Source of the DNA: Litomosoides sigmodontis
Taxonomy: Eukaryota > Nematoda > Chromadorea > Rhabditida > Onchocercidae
NCBI GenBank assembly: GCA_963070105.1
Contig: OY718805.1
Coordinates: 6,878,001 to 6,942,000, forward strand
DNA: 64,000 nt
Reading direction: 5' to 3'
Shown here: positions 1 to 13,900 of the stretch, one piece after another
How the letters are laid out: the number at the start of each line of letters is the position of its first letter
Position numbering within the stretch: the first letter of the stretch is position 1
Position numbers and translations under genes: made by a program
The notes under the pieces: generated by a model
What the model saw: only the letters and a program-made list of their open reading frames with translations
What the model was told of the DNA's origin: nothing
Database searches by the model: none

Positions 1-249
1 GAGCATATGTGCTATTCAGAATACTCTTCCTAACCAACCAATTCGAAGCAATTCTTTATTAAAGAAAATTTTTTCAACCGTTTACTTATAAATTAATTGA
101 AGTGGTTTGAATGCGTACGTATGCGTAGGAGTGCAGAGAAATTGATTGACGTGAATTTATCCGAGTGGTGTATTGAGTAAGGTTCATCTGTTTTATATTT
201 AATCGAAATGAAGGCGAATAGAATGCTAGATGAGAGAGAGTACGTACGT

Positions 250-412
250 ACGTAATGATGATGGTGATGATGATGATGATGATGACGGACGGGTGAATGA
301 TACTGTTAGTGATGAGGATGATGCGGTAGAGGGAATGATGGTATTTGACGCTGCGGGGGTAGGGGTAATGATGATGATGATGATGATGATGGTGATAGTG
401 ATGGTGGCGCAC
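250..412. repeat. Two GAT/ATG trinucleotide tracts
   Basis: Imperfect GAT-type trinucleotide tracts occur at about 255-285 and 367-395, separated by less degenerate sequence. They create spurious poly-Asp, poly-Met and poly-His open frames on both strands. Confidence 0.9.
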
Positions 413-2786
413 TGAATGGTCATTACAGTGTAAAAGGGTGGTGGTAAAGAGGAGTGAAAAACCGGGTCCACTGGGGCGATCAATCTTTTTCATAGTCCCC
501 GCCTTTCACCCATTTCTTCCTAATGAGCTTTGCCCCCTCTTCTGCCTATCCATTTTCTTTGATTCCGTAAATTTCATTTTTTGGAAAAAAGGAAATTTTA
601 CAATGGGTTGAAGTGATTCGTGCTGCTGCTGTTTGTACAGCATTGAAGGCCCAACCAGAAAGATGCCAGTAGGCAGGTTTTTTTCCTCTACCCTTTTCTC
701 TAAACCTTTATCGCCGCGTATCACTTAGAGTGTACCCTTCACTTTTCAATACACTTTGCAGAGTCATCATTTGCTGCTTCTTCACTACCTAACTTGCTTT
801 TTTGCCATCAGTACTCGTCCCGCGGACTGACTTCGATGTTGAAGCATTATGTCCAAGGCACATTTTTTCTTTTAGAACAGTAAACCGTCGTCCTGTTTGA
901 AGACCGTAGCAAAGGTCTACTGATGGTACTTGATAATATCCCTAATGATATGATCAATGAGGTAATCTTTTGCTGCACAAAATGGTTGACGTGCGCAAAG
1001 AGTGTATTTTTTATGAACATTTCACACGTTTATGTATTGACATTTCTCACGCCACTAACAGTTTGTCAGTTTCAGTTGAAACGAAAACTTCCTGAGACAA
1101 ACGTGTGAAGCGTCAAGGCAAGCATGAGAAAGTGTGAAGTAAGCGTAGGACGAAAGTTAATTAGCATGCAATCAACTCCACCACTGATCTCCACTTTTTC
1201 TAGCTTCCTAGCTAGTTGGAACAAAAAAGAGATGTGAAAACGATACTTCACTTTCGCCTTTTCATATAATTTTCGTTACTGCTCCGGCCCAGTGGTGGAT
1301 CCTGGACATGTCTTCTAGTCTAGCCTCATTACAGAGTCAAGACTTAGCAATAGTCTGTTGGACTTAATAAACGCCATTGCTAGTCTGTCAGCTATTCAGC
1401 AAGAACTGCAAAAAAAGAAAGTGAAAAAAGTTTCAGATGTAAAAAGAGAAGAATGGAATGGTTAAAAAAGTAGCTTAGTCGATAAAATGCATCCTATCAA
1501 TCTAACTTTTTACGACAAAACTTGTCAGTCAATTAATTGGCTACGATCTGTGACGGTCGATTAATTGGTTACGACTTGCTAAGGCCTTCTCATTTTGCCT
1601 TTGAAATATCAAATTCACTTTCTCCTTCCACGTTGCTTTTATATCGGTCTTCGCTAATGTTTTTCCCGAAACTAGTAAGCTACGTAAAACATCACTAAAA
1701 GTGAGGACTGATTTATGTAAATGACAAGGATATGTATATTTGCTGAAACGTATCACTTAGTTAAACACCAAGTAGTCTTGTTTACTTAACTTTCAAATAC
1801 TTTAAAAGAAGCAAAAAACTGTAGAAAGTATGTATGCTCGTGAGTTATTGAGGGAAGAATGGAAGACGGATTATGAAAATATTTATTACTGTTCGACGGC
1901 TTTGAAACTTTACACTCTATTAAACCGACTTGTAAGAGTGATTTGCAGGTAAAGTAATTGAATATAGCCGTCTTGTACGGGGAGGGTTTTTCTTACGTCA
2001 ACGTTTCTCTCTCCTGGCTTCTTAGTTTAAAAGTATCCTAAGGCAAAAACAAAAAAGTATCAGCGAAATGCTTCATGATGTGGACGTTGTAGTTGAAATA
2101 ACATGAAATGTAGTTTTTTAACTGTTCAAATATCTTAACATATTTTTAACAGTTCCCGAACTGTTAAAAAGCACAAATATTGGAGAGATCACTGAGGCCA
2201 AGCAATTCATAAACAATCCATCAGTTTGTTGCACTCGAAATTCTGAAGCAGTACAGCGGATGAATTAAACATTCTCAACAATGTGACACAGAAGTAACGT
2301 CATGATGCATCACGTGCAAGGCTACGTCATATATCTGAAGGTGAAGCTATGTGTTTCCTTGTTTATAATGTTATTAAAGCGATAAGAAAGGAGGGTATGA
2401 AAGTGGAACTTGTGAAGGCGTGAGCTCTATCGCACTTTAAAGAAGTGGATGACTTTCAATTCGAATATTTGCCTCTGATAGCTATCACCGAACGTTTATC
2501 AGAAGGAAAGAGAGAATGAGGAAGTCTTACGCAACCTTCCATTCCGCCCCATAGAGAGAGGGAAGCTAAAAGAGGCAATTTACAAAGTCAGATCGGTTGG
2601 AAATTCTAGCAGACAAGCTTGCTATCCATGACTGCTTCACTTCTTCTATCACTCACCTCTTCGGCCATCCTTATCCTTTCACTTTTTTTAAGAAACTTTG
2701 AAAGGATCGTCTAAAGTGTAAAAGAAGTCTGCACTTCTCTAATAGACGTTCTTCCAGCAGCGTAACGATTGGGATGCAAGCAAAAG

Positions 2787-2804
2787 GTGTATGTATGTGT
2801 GTGT

Positions 2805-2859
<55 letters not shown>
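2787..2859. repeat. (GT)n dinucleotide microsatellite
   Basis: An uninterrupted GT run fills about 2811-2859 and is preceded by an interrupted GT/AT stretch from about 2787. It is a likely polymorphic microsatellite. Confidence 0.97.
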
Positions 2860-2862
<3 letters not shown>

Positions 2863-4285
2863 ATACGTCTGTCTGAGGGTTTTTTGAAAGGATTGAAGTG
2901 TTCCAACAAAGTTTCAAGCGCTAAGAAGCAACAGTATGAGAAGGCTGTCTGGTGCTCTCTGAGGACAATATCAGGCTGCCCGTCGGATGGGGCAAGTGAC
3001 GGGAAGAGGCGAGAAACGAGAAAGCCGTGAACTTCATGCGTTCGATGGTTGGGAAACACCCTGCTCGCCACTCTCTGCTTCTTCCTTCCTACTTTCTCGC
3101 TTCCTCTCATCACTCTTCCGTGCACTGTCAGGAATTTTCTCACGCCTTTTCGCATTATGCAAATGGTGAAGATGAAAATTACTGGGAGATTTAGTTTGCG
3201 TATGCATTTTCAGAGTTTTTTTCCTTTTCTGCTCTGAAGACGTCGGTGGGTGGAGAGGGGCAGAGCGTCACCAGCGATAGTGGCACCTGATAAAGGTAGG
3301 TAGGCGCGGTTGGCCATCCTGCCTTTTGGCTCCGTACGTGTTCTTCAGCTTTCTCAGTTAAGCTATGAAATGTCCCATTGCACATGGAAATTTCGATTCC
3401 ACACATTTGTCATTCGTTCTATCGCCAGTAATGAGAAAAGTAGCAGGCCATCAAGAGAGTATCAAATTTTAAATTATGCCCGAAATTGGCTGAAGAATCG
3501 AAGCGTAAATCATTACAGGTTTCCTTTCACATGTAGGAATATTCGTAGCAGCAGTTTGTCCTGAGATAACAGCTGAACGGAGCAAGTGTTCAATTGGAAG
3601 AATTAACCCTCATAATTAACTTTTAAATTATTATTTCTGAAATTCAAAATTGCAGACATCAAATGGTTACTACAAATTGTGCCTATTTTCTTTCCAAATC
3701 CAATCATATTCGGATCGCTAACAGTTGTAATTGGATTTTGGGGTTTCATGAGATTGTCGAGATTCACCTGAGGCAAATGCTTTGAGAGCAAAATTGCTTG
3801 TTGGGAAACAGAAAGTTTTCCAATCAAAACGAAAATGACACCTTGCATCCTTGGTGTTCCAAGACATCTTTATCGATAAATCCTATTTTTTAATTCCCTT
3901 AAAGGATCTGTAATTATCGCATGCTAACAAATCACACCTCATTTGCTAAGAGAGAATCCGAACTGGCAAAGTTTCGCTCATTCTTCCATCAACGCTTCCT
4001 TCATTTATAGTGTAATGTAACACTTTTTTAAACCAGGATTTACCTTCTTTCACCCTTTTCTATTCACTTAATCTAGGAAGAGTATATAAATCCCTCCGTA
4101 AATCAATCAACCTTTTTTAAATTAACAAATTTGAGATTTCTTCTTGCATTCCGCTAAAAGACTGGCGAGCTATACCCGTTGTTGCCGACACTATTATTTT
4201 ATTAAAAAAAGGAGATGTGTGAGACTTCTGCGTTGCACCCAACAACAATCTTCCATCAATTAAGCAACTTTGCTCAGTCATAGAA

Positions 4286-4341
4286 TTTCAGAAATTTTTT
4301 TCTGAATGAATTTTTTTCTGAAAAAAAATTTCAGAAGAAAC
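4286..4341. repeat. Small A/T-rich inverted repeat cluster
   Basis: Several short units of the type TTCTG, a run of A or T, then CAGAA lie back to back. One of them forms an 8-bp perfect hairpin around an A-run. This is probably simple slippage-prone sequence. Confidence 0.6.
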
Positions 4342-5162
4342 ATTTCAAAAAAAAGACATTTCTTCATTAGCGTTCTATTGAAGAAGAACCTACGAGTACC
4401 TTGTTGCGTGCATTTCATTGAAGCCGAAAATAATCCTAAATGATACGACAAATTTCTTTTACATAAATCTTGTTTTGCAGGATGTGATTACCTGTGCTGC
4501 TAAGCTAAGGAGAGATTTTAACAGTATCCTCTTGCACTCCAAATTCTTTACATCCAATTTTTTTTTTAAACTCTTAATCGATTTGACTTCTTTCATCTTT
4601 CCTATGCCTCTACCGCTACCAAAGTCACCATGCGGAAATAGCAAACATCTGTTAGAGTAACATCTGTTGCAACTGAACAATATTTAACTCTCTGTGCAAG
4701 GAACGAGTTGCTAATGAGATTTGAAAAGCTTCTCTTTTTTTCACCGATTTTAGGCCAAAAATACTTGTGAAGTGAAATTGTGAATTACTTTTTTGACAAT
4801 TTTCAATTTCACTTTCACTTCATTCCTCATTTCCTTTTAAGAAAGAAGTCGGAGAGTTTTAAATTAGCAAAAGAGTGAGGAAATAGGTTAAGAGTGAAAT
4901 TAAGGATTGCGTAGGTTCAGCACGCATAGCCCTCCTCTACCACGGACGCACGATGTCGTCCTCATCCATCCAGTTCTCCTCTCCTTTCCTTCCTCTCATC
5001 TCATCCCATCTCACCGCCTACACCCTGTCCGTTTGCCGCCGACCTACCGCACAGACACGTTCGTTCTTTGCCACTAACCGATCCGCCGCCTCCCTTCATT
5101 CCAAACATGCGCTTCTGATTGGCTCTTAAAATACTGTGAAAAAAAATAAACTCTTTCCAAAC

Positions 5163-5392
5163 GTGTGTGTGTGTGTGTGTCTGTCTGTCTGTGCGTGTGT
5201 GCACAGTTGCACATTTACACATTGTGCACTTAATTGGTATGTCTGTTAATGTCATTCGTCGAGAAACTTCAACAAGTAGAAAAAACACGCACACGCATAA
5301 ACAGAACAAAATACACGTTGAACGAAGTGAAGATTTTTTCGAGAAAAAGAGAGACAGAGACAGAGAGGGAGGGAGAGGGAGAGAGAGAGAGG
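5163..5392. repeat. GT/GTCT tract and purine (GA/GGGA) tract
   Basis: A short GT run passes into GTCT repeats at about 5163-5195. A strongly purine-biased GA/GGGA tract follows at about 5342-5392. A second GA-rich tract lies at about 5534-5568 and a third at about 6545-6563. Confidence 0.9.
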
Positions 5393-8292
5393 AACGACCA
5401 TATTGAGAGTGTCAAAAGCGTCGAGGGCTGAGATATGTGTGCGCTCCATGCAACCAATTTTTGCGCAAAATGTTGTAATGAAAGAAGAGCATTGATTGAT
5501 CTGTTGAAATTTTGAGGTAATTTTACTTGCAGATAGAGAGAGAAAGAGAGGGAGGAAGAGAGAGAATGTGAAATATAATTTCTGAGAAGCAGTAAGGGAT
5601 GACATTGCTCAGTTAGGAAGAGTGACCACTCCCGGAAATTCTAATTACAGGTAACAGTTAGGATTAATATATGTCAGTCCTCAAGTGTGTGTACTCTTCT
5701 CAAGCATGATAATTTGCTTGATCATCGGTAAGAATCATTCTGCTGCGATTGATTATCATAATTAGCTCATGTAATTCTGTTGAATGGGCAAGGAAGAAAG
5801 GATCACTTCAGCAATTTAGTATTAGCGAAATGGGAAGATTTCTATGAAGTCGTCAGAAACCGTTGATTACTTCGATAACTTTACAGTACGAGCAGTTACT
5901 TACTACTGTCCGTATGCCTTGAAAACAGTTCTCATTTCATTTCCAGCACTCTGACCCCTGCCGTCACACTCTCTTCTTGTTCCCTTCGTGCGACCGTTCG
6001 GCGATAGAAATTCAAAAACAAATCGACCTCACGCGGCTTTCACGGCTGTCGAATTTTGGAGCACAACGAGATACGAGCAGTGAAATCACATTTATCTGAT
6101 CTGCGCATGTCGACATTGCAAGCAGAAATTTGAAGAAAGATAGATAAAGCACTTGGACTTGATTAGAAGGCCTGTGAATAGAGGGATTCAGTGATGGAGT
6201 GTCACTCGTCACTTAATTTTCTGTTAGTTAGAATCTATGAAAGGAATAATTATCCTAATAATTTAGGTTTACTTGCATACTGCATACTCGTTCTCTTCCT
6301 TTTTTGATTTTAGGCTTTATCCGTCTGCACGTCCACTACTTGAACATTTCGAATTTTTTTTAAAAAGAATTTACATGTTAAGTTAAGCGAAAAGAGGGTG
6401 AGAGGAAGTGATGAAATAAAGAAATTATGAATGAGACGTCTGTTTTCAACCAGGAATTGAGATGGAAAGGATGCAGACGATCGCTTGCAGGAAATGTAGG
6501 ATTATCAGAAGGCATCGCTGATCTTATCACTTTTAATGAAATGTGAGAGAGAGAGAGAGAGAAATAGGAAAGATAGATAGCTGTGATCTGCGACGACGAA
6601 TCGATTGTAAGGGTTCAATTAATACCGGTAATTATTGTTGTAGAAAAGTGTTGAAATATTGGGTGGCGATTTTTTAAAACTTTTTTCTAAGGATGAAAAT
6701 TATAGCCTTCTGTAGACTGTTGCACGACATCATCCTTTCCACTAACATTACCTGTAATTATATCAGTTAGACTTGTTATCATCTTGGATAGACAGCGCCA
6801 TACGAATTAAGCAATCTTTTCAATACGTCATTGATTAAAAAGTTCCTGAATTGATATCGCCTTCACACCTTCGGTGTTCACCTTCTTTAGACGTTTCTTT
6901 GCTTCCTGTTTTTAACAGAATAAAAATGATACCGAGCAAATATCGGTGGTTAACACTTTGGTGGTTGCTGAAGAATGAGACTAATCATGAAGATACTACT
7001 TTGTTAATTTTATCTTAATTTCATTACTTCTATTAATTTCGTTGTGATATTTCCAATTCTGTTTCCGAAAACATATTCTGAGAGTTCAGGATAACAGTTT
7101 AGTTGTCATGAGCAGATTACTCTGTAGAACATTCCGCATTATCGTAAAGAACCCCAAAACCCCAGCACATTTGTCGAGACATCCTTCTTGAGTTATTTGT
7201 TCATCGGCTTCATCAAGGAATTTGGAGACATTGAGTTTGAAGATGTCGTTAAAAAAAAAAAGGACATCATGAGGAAAAGAAAAAGATGATGATAATGATT
7301 ATCTGAACTTCTGTTTATTGCACATGAAACAAGCTTCCTTCTTCTTCACCTTACTTTCTTCACTGATAGTAGAAATTAGTGAATTAAAAAAAAATCGCAA
7401 ATGCTTCGGTTTACAACTTTGCGAAAGGGTTCAGGCTCTCTGGTCGGCGAACTTTTTACTTAATCACAAATATTAAATGTCTCCTCTAGGTATTTCAATG
7501 TACCAATTAGAAGTAATTATAATTACTTAACTAATTGTCATAGCGAAATGTGAACAACACTGTCAGTTGGCAAATAATTTTACTGGAAAAGAACAAAAGG
7601 AATAAAAAATTGTAGTAAAATTTTAAAAGATTTTGTTTCAAGTAAATTCTTATTCTCATCACTGCTGCTGAAATTTTCACTTGGAGAATTCTTAACACCT
7701 AATTTCTAGTTAGCTTCATCTATTCTTCGTTTACCACACAGAAATATGAATATGACTGTTTCAACATCAGGCTTTAATTACCTCTAAGTTTGTGCAATAT
7801 TTCTGAAAATTGCCAAATATTGTGAATGTTGCAACTTGCTTTTATTAACCGGTAAAGCAGTTTGTTCATTAATAAGTAAGTTGTAATTAATAACTGAAGA
7901 AGTAATTAATAACTAAAAAGTAAGTTGAACCATTGCTTAGCTCAGTAAGTGATGCTGCTTTATATGAACTTTTTATAAGGTTGATAACGGATCCGGTAGG
8001 TTTATTGGGGACAATATCAGGTCAAATGAGTTTGTCAAATACTGAAGTGGAGAAAAGACGAATTGTATTTCACGAGATTTCTACTTTGTGACAACCGAAA
8101 TTTACCGGAAGAAGTGATGAGTATATGTTTGGTTTAAGCTTTATATTACAAATTCAGTTGAATTGTGCACTACCAAAGGTACATTGAAGCTTGCTTTATC
8201 GGTATGATTCAGTTGTAATTATGCAGGGTTTGTCATAATAAATTGTAGTAGGTGGCACGTTAAACGGCGGAAGAGCGATCCGATTGTTTCAG

Positions 8293-10979
8293 GGCTTCGA
8301 TACCAAACCGGAAGTGCACCAGGTACACAGTCAGATGCACATGAGAGAGGGGAAGCCATACAAATGTACTCATTGCATCAAATCTTTTGCGAATAGCTCA
8401 TACCTGTCGCAACACATGAGGATACACCTTGGGATAAAGCCCTTTGGACCCTGCCAGTATTGCGGTAAAAAGGTCATTTCTTTCTCCTTAGAGCTATCTT
8501 TGACCACTTCCTCACTTACAGTTACGCTTAAAATGGGTGAGTGTGGAAGATGTCAAGGAATGAATAGGAATGGAAAGGAAAGCGAAAATAACTATTCAAA
8601 AAGAATGAAAATTTCAGTTCACACAGTTATCGCACCTGCAACAACACATTAGAACGCATACTGGTGAAAAGCCATACAAATGCAAATTTCAAGGTTGCGA
8701 AAAGGCGTTTAGCCAACTATCAAATTTACAATCACATTCAAGATGTCACCAATCCGACAAACCATTCAAGTGCAACAGGTAACAGTAAGATAGATGATAA
8801 ACCACTCTCCAGTTTTCCGAATATTTCCAAACTTTGCTAATTAAGCTAGTCGAAAGTAACTTACTGATCATAATCATTTTACAGCTAAAGATCAGCTAAT
8901 TTAAAACTTTTCGTAAGTATGCAGCAATTTTAAGTTATCAGTAATGTTTGATAAATGTAATAATAATCGTTAACGCTTAGGTATAACAGGAGAATATGCC
9001 GTATTCGGCTTGTTTGAAGGTTTCCAAGCGTATTTCGACCAGAGAAGGATGAAGTGATAAGTGAAGAAAGTATAAGTGAAGTGCTTTTCAGCTGTTATAA
9101 ATGCTTCACGGATGAACAAGCATTGCTGGAACACATACCAAAGCACAAGGAATCGAAACACTTAAAGGTATTTTACATGGGTCAGTTATAAAGTGTTATT
9201 TTTTCAAAGAAAACCATAACAGAAATGGATCGTTTTCTTTGATGAATAAATAAGCGTCCACATTCCTACATCAAATTCGGTTTATAAATTGCTAGTGTCA
9301 TTTTAGATTTGTTTAGATTTGTTTTAACTTTGTCATCACGTCATCTCCTATCCAATCGTCAATTGGATAACGTAGAGAGAAAACTGTCTGTCACATCAGT
9401 TCAATGACGTATCATTATAATTTGTTTGGCAGTAATCGTCTAACTTTCATCTTCAATTCAATGATGCAACAAAAATGCTGCCATTAATCGACTTAAAAAT
9501 TTTTTTTTCGCTTCTACTCTTTTGCAATTGCTCTTTCATTTGTTTAGAAGGCGCAGACAAAATTAAATTCTCACTCTAACAATAATAATTCCTAGGAAAG
9601 AAGTTAAGAATTAAAGTAGCGTCATCCCGCATAGCATGTATTATTTGAACCTTTCCAAATTATAAGGCTTTTCAGGTACACATCTGTCCATACTGCGGTA
9701 AATCCTACACACAACAAACTTACCTTGCAAAGCATATGACTAAACATGCTGACAGGAGAAACATGTATGCTTCTTTTTTCATGCTTATTCTTACCCGACG
9801 TAGTAAAGTTTCAAAACAACCTTCTGCTAATCAGTGATGCAGCTGGCAGTTGTCGATTAACCTTTCGTAAGCACTCTAGGGCTTTTCGTTTTCCAATGCT
9901 TCTTGAAATTCATTTTTCCACGTTATAGAAGCAATTTTATGGAAGGCCTAGAAGGATTGAACGCGTGGAGAAATGAAGCAGCTGCAGCAACGTCAGCACC
10001 TACGATGGCAGCTGCGGCACACGGCATCTCTGATCTAGCTTCCGTGACACAACCACAGATAGATTTTAGTTCGTTCATTTTTTGTTTCATCGTTAGAAAA
10101 ATCTTTAGAAATCACAGGTGGACAGGTATTGAATGAATGACTGTAGATGGTTAGCATAAACGTCTTCAGCGATTTTCAATTTTTTGATATATATGAGGGA
10201 TTATTAAAAATGTTACCCCATCTCGTTCCTCAGCATGCTTCACCAGTAGTAGTCATTCGAAGTATCAAATAGAAATCTTTTATACGTTAGCCAAGTGTAA
10301 TAAAGGTGAGGTAATGGTGATGGACATCTTCATTACAGTCTCATCGGTATTCATGAGAAAGACTCATTCAGAAATTTCAATCAATAAACTCGAAATTTTG
10401 ATAGTGTAGATATGATTGTAAGATTGTTAAATTTACAAAGATGTTTTTACGAAAATTCGAATGCTAATTTCAGGTCACTTCAACGCAGGGATACCAGCTT
10501 CGGTACTATCGGCTGCCAATCAGTCAGCCGCAGTAGCGGCGACAAGTTCGGTGACGAGCGTGGCAGCAGCAGCATGTAGCTATCCAAGTGCTGCTTCAAC
10601 GGCTACTGCAAACCAGATGATGGTCAACGATCCCTCCGCGTTTCGTCTTAATATGGCTGCTTTTGGCAGGACACTGAGCACAAACAGATCTTATTTCCCT
10701 TTCGACAATACTGCATTCAAGTCAGAAGCACCTAGGCCAGCAGGGTTAGCTATTTACAGTTCTAAACTTGGAAAATCTGGCGTGAAAGAGATCCTCGTTT
10801 CTAAACATCAAATTGAAGCGTAGTAAATTGTAGGATAGTAAGATCCTAACATTTTTTGAATTTTCAGGTTCAACATGATAACACCGCTAGAGAAGATTCA
10901 ATGCTACACGCAGCAAACATCATCAACATCCGCTGTTCAGGATCAACAGTTCCAGAATACGATGCTCAATTACAAATAG
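8293..10979 (+). CDS. lin-29: LIN-29-type C2H2 zinc-finger transcription factor (3' exons)
   Basis: Seven exons join in phase: 8293-8472, 8618-8778, 9092-9167, 9676-9764, 9929-10125, 10474-10744 and 10868-10979 (TAG). They encode five C2H2 fingers. Finger 1 begins KPYKCTHC, finger 2 CQYCGKK, finger 3 has the longer CKFQGC spacing, finger 4 is CYKCFTDEQ, and finger 5 is [13 protein letters not shown] followed by HMTKH. This order and wording match nematode LIN-29 and its ZNF362/384 and Rotund relatives, which act in the nucleus; in C. elegans LIN-29 is the terminal heterochronic factor for the larval-to-adult switch. The C-terminal part is rich in Ala, Ser and Gln and ends with a conserved-looking [11 protein letters not shown] stretch. 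The 5' exons and start codon were not found. The 3' end of exon 9929-10125 is the least certain point, since its last 60 bases look intron-like although the phase fits. Confidence 0.92.
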
Positions 10980-13900
10980 AAAGGAGAAATTTCATCTCGC
11001 GGGTTTTAAATTAGGAAGCGACTGTCACCTTTACTACTGTCATCATCATCATCAGTATGCCATCCTCTCTAGTTACTACCACCACTCTTCTTCCTACTGC
11101 AATTCTTGTGTGTAAACGAAAAACATTCCTTAAAAGAATGAACTACTTTTGTGCATTGTTGGTCTGAAAAAGAGCATTAAAAGGTAGAAGTACCAAGAAT
11201 AAAGTGGTGATGTTCATCCTGATTCATTCCTAGATCTGTTGTAAGTGGAAGAGTAAAATGTTCTAGATTTCATTCCTGAGAAGCAGGAGATAGTTTAGTT
11301 ACATACCACCACCACTTCCACATGTTGAGCCTTTATGAGCAAAAATCTGACTAATTTAGATATCTTAATCCTTACTGACTGCTTAGGCATTATTTAGTAG
11401 TTATTACTGTTGTTCAGGATGATGATTTTGTTTCTTTAAGTAGACCGATTGTCATTAATTGATTTGTCGATGGAGCTGATTGGGAGCGGCGGAAAGTTAA
11501 TCTTACCGTTGCTGGTGAAAAATTCCTTAGACACTGGAAAGTTGATAGGAAAGCTCACAAGTATTTGATAGTGTAGTTGGTTGATCGATATCGATTTATG
11601 CAAAAGGATGAAGAGGGTAACAGCCATCGCACACCACACTTGCTTCTTCCCTCTCGTTTCGTGCTTGAAGTGTGAATGCGTGTGCTGGAAAGGAGTAAGT
11701 TCCAGGAAGACGTGTCATTTTCATTGAAGTTATCTTTCATGTCGCCTTTTATAACGAAAACTTTCTTTTTTTGGAAAAGATTTTTCAATATTTTCAAAAT
11801 GAGCAATTTCCATTTGAAAAAAATAATCGTCCTGCGACCAATGTCTTTCTATTTCTCTCTGTAGTTGTTCAAACAACGACAGCAATCTCAGTCTACCTAA
11901 GTTCAGTTATCTATCTACACTGCAATTATCTTTGACAAAAAGATTCTTCCCACCCTGCACCACAGTTTCCATTCTCTAACTTTGTAAAAGTATTTTAATT
12001 AGCAAATTTATCTTTCGGCAAAATTTTTTCAACTATCTAGGAATTTACTACTTTTATTACATCTTACGTTTTGATTTTTTGTTTTTTTGGTCGCCTCTAA
12101 ACTAATCCCAAAAGTGTCGAAGAGAATTTTTTCCTTCTTCACTCCCACTACTTTCTAATTTCCAGTTGCATTTTTCATTTATCTGTATAACTTTAAATTC
12201 ATGGATTAGTTTTTCTTATTTAAAATTGTATCACACATTTTTGCGTTCATCTGATCCTTCTCTAATGCAGTACTTCAGAATGAAATAGTTGGATATAAAA
12301 GTAGCTTGAGATATACTTTACTCTTTTGAAAAATTCTTGAGACATTAGCTGTTTGCAGAATAAGGCAAAAATAAAGTTGAATGAATGGATTTTCTCCGAC
12401 GAAGAAAAAAACTCTTTTTACATCTGTTGATGATGGATTAAGTTCCTTGAGATTTAAACTTCGACTCATCGATTTAATGTCTATATACTTATGCTCTGCA
12501 AGTGAGTTGTTAGTGATAGAAATAATTGGGACAAATGAGAACTGTTGAATTTAGAAACAATACGATGACATGAATTTAGATATAACACTTTTTTATCACA
12601 AAATTGTGGATGGAACTGTTATTCTCTAATAGGAAGCTAATTTCTCCCATTTAATAGAGCAGGAGGAGATAGTGATTAATTATGAGATTAGTGATCAAAA
12701 GAATTTCACAGTTATAAACTACCAAATCTGTAACAACGTGTTCCCAGAATTTTCATTTCTGAGCAAAGAAAAGCTCAGATCTTTTGTAGGCGATATGTTT
12801 ATATCGCTTTCCCCTACGGGTCTTATTAATTTTTCTTTGCTTTTCCAGGCGACGGTATGTCTTTTTTTTCTTTTTTCTGATGGAAGATATCTGAATTAAC
12901 CGATTAGATTTCATTAATTGAGTTGTTATTTCTGTTTTTCCGTGTGCGTGTGTGTTTAGCTTGAAAATATGCGTGTAAAAGAGTATTTTCCTGGCTTCTT
13001 CTCTACTCTAAGCACATATTATTGACGAAGACGGGTTGTATGAAAGGAAAAAAAGCTTTTTCATTAATATATGTATTTTTAATTTAAAATTAAACTTCAA
13101 AGTTCGGCTTTAAGCCTCCTGAACTGTTCTTATATTGTCGATTATCGTCTTTTTTTTTTTTTGTTGCGTGTTGTTCATATGGGTAGCCTATTGTTTTTCA
13201 TCCATTCTCGAAATTCAGAACTGACGACTGTTCAACCTAGCACTCATCGTTAGTAACACGTGCAACTTTTTCGAGTCAATAACAGTGTTTTTGATTAACG
13301 CATGCGCCGAATACAGTTCTGCATTTGTATCACTTTTTCTGAAATGTAATACTGCTCTAACAGACCACTGAAAATTTTAAAACAAGTAACAGGTCACGTC
13401 GCCAACAGGCTAGTTGAAAGGCAGAGATTCAACAGTTAGGCTACTCATGCATATACCTCCAAGAGATGAAAACAACACTCACTTCGAATTGCGCGGTCAG
13501 TACACGTCGGTATATAACTCCTATTATTACTGCTTTGCATTGTCGCATTCAAGGCGCATCTCCTTTGTTTGTAAATCGTCATAAAACTTACTGAATTGGT
13601 TTTTGAAATATCTAAATTCCTGTTGTCATTTTCAAATCTTTGTAGTGTATCTGTTATTCTTGTCCTCATCTGCACCGCCACTTCATGGATAATTAAATCC
13701 TAATTAATCAAGGAGATTTTTTTTTATCGTGAAAGCAAATTAATCATTCTTGTTAGAAAACAAATTGGTTGAATGCAATAACTTGTTTTACGAGGATTTA
13801 CATATGATCAGATCAAATCGTACTATTGCTAGCTTAAAGCTCTGAGTTGTACAATCGCGATAATTACAATTTATGATTTATTGATTGAAGAAATTAGTTA

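Larger units (their letters stand above)
1..8292. other. Long region without a recognised gene, upstream of lin-29
   Basis: No open frame here looks like a conserved protein. The longest open frames lie across GAT, GT and GA microsatellites and are low-complexity artefacts. The region could be intergenic, or could be the 5' introns and promoter of lin-29, because the first lin-29 exon found (8293) is clearly internal. No tRNA or rRNA was recognised. Confidence 0.6.

Noticed and set aside
86..493. His-rich open frame (minus) and Asp- or Met-rich frames (plus)
   Set aside because: They are produced by GAT trinucleotide tracts.
2711..3169. Overlapping open frames on both strands with poly-His/Thr or poly-Val/Cys
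   Set aside because: They are translations of the GT microsatellite, with no splice or homology support.
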